A DNA stretch of 18,553 nucleotides from Pseudomonadota bacterium (lineage in GTDB: Bacteria; Pseudomonadota; Gammaproteobacteria; Burkholderiales; Burkholderiaceae_B), in the NCBI GenBank assembly GCA_023427085.1, contig JAEZBO010000215.1, positions 1 to 18,553 of the forward strand, read 5' to 3'. Below, piece after piece: positions 15,892 through 18,553 of the stretch. Numbering within the stretch: position 1 is the stretch's first letter; every line of letters starts with the position of its first letter. The notes below the pieces were generated by a model. The model was not told the origin of the DNA and did no database searches. It saw only the letters and a list, made by a program, of their open reading frames with translations. A program made the position numbers and the translations under genes.

Positions 15892-16806
15892 TCAGGGCTG
15901 CGCGGGCCGCTGCCCATGCAGGCAGACCCAGCCATCGCGCGCGCGCCAGACACTCATGGCCAGCCAGGGCGCATACGCCGCGGCGACCTCGTCGGCCTGG
16001 CGCTCGAGCACGCCCGACAGCACCAGCCAGCCGCCGGCCTCGACCCTCGCGGCGAGCATCGGCGCCAGCACCTTGAGCGGATTGGACAGGATGTTGGCCA
16101 CCACGACCTGGCTGGTGCCGGCCGGCAGCCCGTCGGGCAGCATGGCCTGGACCTGCGCGCCATTGGCCGAGGCGTTGTCGCGGGTGGCCTGCACCGCCTG
16201 TTCGTCGATGTCCACGCCCAGCGTGCGGCCGGCGCCGAGCTTGCTGGCGGCGATCGCCAGGATGCCCGAGCCGCAACCGTAGTCGAGCACCGACGCGCCC
16301 GGGGGCAGGTTCTGCCCCAGCCATTCGAGGCACAGGTGCGTGGTCGGGTGGCTGCCGGTGCCGAATGCCAGGCCCGGATCGAGCTGGATGACGACCCGGC
16401 CGTCGCCGGCGGGCGGCGCCTCGTCCATGTGCCAGCTAGGCACGATGAGGATGCGCTCGCCGGCCGAGATCGGCCCGAACTGCGATTGCGTCAGGCGCAC
16501 CCAGTCGGCGTCGGGCACGTCGCGCAAGGTCCAGTCGCCAACGGCGTCGGCCGCCAGGCCGGCCTGCTCGAGCGCGGCCGCGACGATCTGCGCCGGGTCG
16601 GCGCCGTCGGGCAGCAGCGCCACCACGTGATTACGTGTCCAGGCACGCGTTTCGGGCTCGGTGCCGGGTTCGCCGAACAGCGGCTGCTCGGCCTCGGTAT
16701 CGCTGTCGGCGTCTTCGACCGAGACCGACAACGCGCCGGCGTCGAGCAAGGCGTCCGACCACGCTTCGGCAAGTTCACCCGGGCAGGACAGCACCAGTTC
16801 GCGCAT
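15892..16806 (-). CDS. prmA: Ribosomal protein L11 methyltransferase
   Basis: This 304-residue S-adenosylmethionine-dependent enzyme trimethylates lysines and the N-terminus of ribosomal protein L11. The N-terminal substrate-recognition domain (1-100) has 'LLDAGALSVSVEDAD'. The catalytic domain shows the PrmA hallmark 'DPGLAFGTGSHPTT' (143-156), the S-adenosylmethionine-binding loop 'VLDYGCGSGILAIAASKLGA' (173-192), the acidic Asp199 in 'GVDIDEQAV', and 'VANILSNPL', the motif IV variant of the family. The length is normal (E. coli 293). The ATG at 16806 gives the standard 'MRELVLSCPG' start, with only a weak upstream TGGAA. It lies downstream of accC, separated by a 105-bp gap with a stable hairpin. 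The accC-prmA neighbourhood is an old and common arrangement. Confidence 0.96.
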   Translation of the reverse strand: MRELVLSCPGELAEAWSDALLDAGALSVSVEDADSDTEAEQPLFGEPGTEPETRAWTRNHVVALLPDGADPAQIVAAALEQAGLAADAVGDWTLRDVPDADWVRLTQSQFGPISAGERILIVPSWHMDEAPPAGDGRVVIQLDPGLAFGTGSHPTTHLCLEWLGQNLPPGASVLDYGCGSGILAIAASKLGAGRTLGVDIDEQAVQATRDNASANGAQVQAMLPDGLPAGTSQVVVANILSNPLKVLAPMLAARVEAGGWLVLSGVLERQADEVAAAYAPWLAMSVWRARDGWVCLHGQRPAQP

Positions 16807-16826
16807 GAGAGATTCCAGGATATGAC

Positions 16827-16848
16827 TGCGGCCCCCGAAGGGGCCGCA
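16827..16848 (-). other. Very stable C(UUCG)G hairpin between accC and prmA
   Basis: Perfect 9-bp arms TGCGGCCCC and GGGGCCGCA enclose four bases that read TTCG on the transcribed (minus) strand, giving a C(UUCG)G tetraloop. No T-run follows, so it is not a standard intrinsic terminator. It may stabilise the 3' end of accC mRNA or reduce read-through into prmA. Confidence 0.6.
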
Positions 16849-16911
16849 TGAAGACAGGGCGACCGGCAGCAGATGGCTGGCATCCGCTGCGCACCCGACA
16901 GGATAACGCCG

Positions 16912-18258
16912 CTAGGGCCGCTGTGCCAGCTTGTTTTCCAGGTAGTGGATGCTGGTGCCGCCTTCGATGAAGCGGGCGTCCTGCAACAGCTCGCGATGCA
17001 GCGGGATGTTGGTGAGGATGCCTTCGACCACCATTTCGGACAGCGCCACGCGCATGCGGGCCAGGGCCTGGTCGCGCGTATCGCCGTAGGTGATGACCTT
17101 GGCGATCATCGAGTCGTAGTTCGGCGGCACGAAGTAGCCATTGTAGACGTGCGAGTCGATCCGCACGCCGGGGCCGCCGGGCGTATGCCAGTTGGTGATG
17201 CGGCCGGGGCTGGGCGTGAAGCGGAACGGGTCTTCGGCATTGATCCGGCACTCGATCGAGTGGCCCTTGAACGTGATGTCGCGCTGACGCAGCAGGAACT
17301 TCTCGCCGGCGGCGATCAGGATCTGCTGCTGCACGATGTCGACGCCGGTGATCAGCTCGGAGACCGGGTGCTCGACCTGCACGCGGGTGTTCATTTCGAT
17401 GAAATAGAACTCGCCGTTCTCGTACAGGAACTCGAAGGTGCCCGCGCCGCGGTAGCCCATCTTGCGGCAGGCCTCGGCACAGCGGTCGCCGATGCGTTCG
17501 ACCAGGCGGCGGGCGATGCCCGGCGCCGGCGCCTCTTCGATGACCTTCTGGTGGCGGCGCTGCATCGAGCAGTCGCGCTCGCCCAGCCAGACGGCGTTGC
17601 GGCCGCCGTCGGCCAGCACCTGGATCTCGACGTGACGCGGATTCTCGAGGAACTTCTCGAGATAGACCTCGGGGTTGTTGAAGGCCGCACCGGCCTCCGA
17701 CCGCGTCATCGTGACCGCGTTGATCAGCGCCGCCTCGGTGTGGACCACGCGCATGCCGCGTCCGCCGCCACCGCCCGCCGCCTTGATGATGACCGGATAG
17801 CCGACCTCGCGCGCGATGCGCAGGATTTCCTGGGGATCGTCGGGCAGCGCGCCCGAGGAGCCCGGCACGACCGGCACGCCGGCCTCGATCATCGCGTGCT
17901 TGGCGCTGACCTTGTCGCCCATCAGGCGGATGGTCTCGGGGCGCGGGCCGATGAACACGAAGCCGCTCTTTTCGACGCGCTCGGCGAAATCGGCGTTTTC
18001 GGACAGGAAGCCGTAGCCGGGGTGGATGGCCTCGGCATCGGTGACTTCGGCGGCCGAAATGATGGCGGGCATGTTCAGGTAGCTGTCGCGCGAGGCGGCA
18101 GGCCCGATACACACCGACTCATCGGCCAGCTTGACGTACTTGGCCTCGCGGTCGGCTTCCGAATGCACCACGACCGTCTTGATGCCCAGCTCGCGGCAGG
18201 CGCGCTGGATGCGCAAGGCAATCTCGCCACGGTTGGCGATCAGGATTTTTTCGAACAT
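16912..18258 (-). CDS. accC: Acetyl-CoA carboxylase, biotin carboxylase subunit
   Basis: This 448-residue ATP-grasp enzyme carboxylates the biotin on AccB, the first half of malonyl-CoA synthesis for fatty acids. Its numbering matches E. coli AccC (449 residues): K116 in 'GDKVSAK', K159 and the glycine-rich lid 'AAGGGGGRGMR' (161-170), C230 and K238 in 'DCSMQRRHQK', and E288, N290, R292 and E296 in 'EMNTRVQVEHP'. The ATG at 18258 is chosen because it gives the usual 'MFEKILIANRGEIALRI' start and lies one base after the accB stop (TGA-T-ATG), which suggests coupled translation. A TTG at 18267 would overlap accB and add three unneeded residues. AccD and AccA are not in the window. Confidence 0.97.
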   Translation of the reverse strand: MFEKILIANRGEIALRIQRACRELGIKTVVVHSEADREAKYVKLADESVCIGPAASRDSYLNMPAIISAAEVTDAEAIHPGYGFLSENADFAERVEKSGFVFIGPRPETIRLMGDKVSAKHAMIEAGVPVVPGSSGALPDDPQEILRIAREVGYPVIIKAAGGGGGRGMRVVHTEAALINAVTMTRSEAGAAFNNPEVYLEKFLENPRHVEIQVLADGGRNAVWLGERDCSMQRRHQKVIEEAPAPGIARRLVERIGDRCAEACRKMGYRGAGTFEFLYENGEFYFIEMNTRVQVEHPVSELITGVDIVQQQILIAAGEKFLLRQRDITFKGHSIECRINAEDPFRFTPSPGRITNWHTPGGPGVRIDSHVYNGYFVPPNYDSMIAKVITYGDTRDQALARMRVALSEMVVEGILTNIPLHRELLQDARFIEGGTSIHYLENKLAQRP

Positions 18259-18259
18259 A

Positions 18260-18553
18260 TCAACCAATCACGAACAAGGGTTGGCCGTACTCGACCGGCT
18301 CGCCGTTTTCGATCAGGACTTCCTTGATGACGCCGGACTTGTCGGCTTCGATTTCGTTGAGCAGCTTCATCGCTTCGATGATGCACAGCGGATCGCCTTC
18401 CTTGACGGTCTGGCCGACCTCGACGAAGGGCGGCGCGCCGGGGTTGGGGGCGCGGTAGAAGGTGCCGACCATCGGCGCCTTGACCACGTGGCCCTGCGGC
18501 GCGGCCGGGGCGGCGGGAGCGGCCGGCGCGGCCTCGGCGGCCGGGGCGGCGGG
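18260..18553 (-). CDS. accB: Acetyl-CoA carboxylase biotin carboxyl carrier protein, C-terminal part
   Basis: The last 97 residues are visible; the start lies beyond the right edge. A flexible Ala/Pro-rich linker is followed by the biotinyl domain: 'VKAPMVGTFYRAPNPGAPPFVEVGQTVKEGDPLCIIEAMKLLNEI' in part, with the biotin-accepting lysine in 'EAMKL', and the end 'GEPVEYGQPLFVIG'. It carries the biotin carboxylated by AccC and delivers the carboxyl group to acetyl-CoA. The extended thumb 'PMVGTFYRAPNPGAPPF' is typical of bacterial BCCP. It is followed after one base by accC. In most bacteria of this kind aroQ lies upstream, but that is outside the window. A GTG at 18487 lies inside the domain boundary and is not the true start. 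Confidence 0.96.
   Translation of the reverse strand, partial: PAAPAAEAAPAAPAAPAAPQGHVVKAPMVGTFYRAPNPGAPPFVEVGQTVKEGDPLCIIEAMKLLNEIEADKSGVIKEVLIENGEPVEYGQPLFVIG

Noticed and set aside
13815..16076. Long plus-strand frame across the PfkB and DUF3426 genes
   Set aside because: It runs across several well-supported minus-strand genes, has no domain and is Arg/Gln/His rich.
16873..18327. Plus-strand frame antisense to accC
   Set aside because: accC matches the family residue by residue; the antisense frame shows no family features.

Overview
This is a GC-rich chromosomal window from a betaproteobacterium, most likely Alcaligenaceae (Bordetella/Achromobacter type). Three things point there: a small Lys/Ala-repeat histone H1-like protein resembling Bordetella BpH1, the Burkholderiales-style order accB-accC-prmA-(zinc-ribbon DUF3426 protein)-PfkB kinase, and a class Ia ribonucleotide reductase of the long type with an extra ATP-cone-like region. 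The species cannot be fixed from the sequence. I see no insertion sequence, prophage, CRISPR array, tRNA or rRNA. It reads as core genome with interesting intergenic control regions.

Layout. 1-190 (-) is the N-terminus of a CoA-binding-domain protein, divergent from gltX (292-1698, +). gltX converges on an unrecognised lipoprotein (1723-2244, -). An Lrp/AsnC regulator and a GNAT acetyltransferase form a two-gene minus-strand operon (3473 to 2406). The regulator is divergent from a fused indolepyruvate ferredoxin oxidoreductase (3604-7089, +), and an 18-bp perfect palindrome lies between them. The 447-bp gap 7090-7536 holds two hairpins that could belong to a small RNA, then a sigma70-type promoter with two NrdR boxes exactly 31 bp apart, then a structured leader. 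It leads into nrdA (7537-10449) and nrdB (10470-11660). After a 289-bp gap with two matching 13-bp dyads comes the histone-like gene (11950-12366), which has a clear terminator, then a YggT-family membrane protein (12550-13116). A bidirectional terminator at 13168-13205 separates the plus-strand genes from the minus-strand block: a glycine-zipper lipoprotein (13722-13219), a PfkB kinase, the DUF3426 protein, prmA, accC and the 3' part of accB running off the right edge.

How the genes work together. nrdAB makes deoxyribonucleotides and shows the sequence signature of NrdR repression. accB/accC encode the carrier and biotin carboxylase of acetyl-CoA carboxylase, followed by the ribosomal protein L11 methyltransferase and two less understood genes in close succession. 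The Lrp-type regulator probably controls the divergent indolepyruvate oxidoreductase, an amino-acid (aromatic 2-oxo acid) degradation enzyme. No wholly new system is evident. The most useful leads are the structured 7095-7209 region, the nrdA leader, and the paired dyads upstream of the histone gene.
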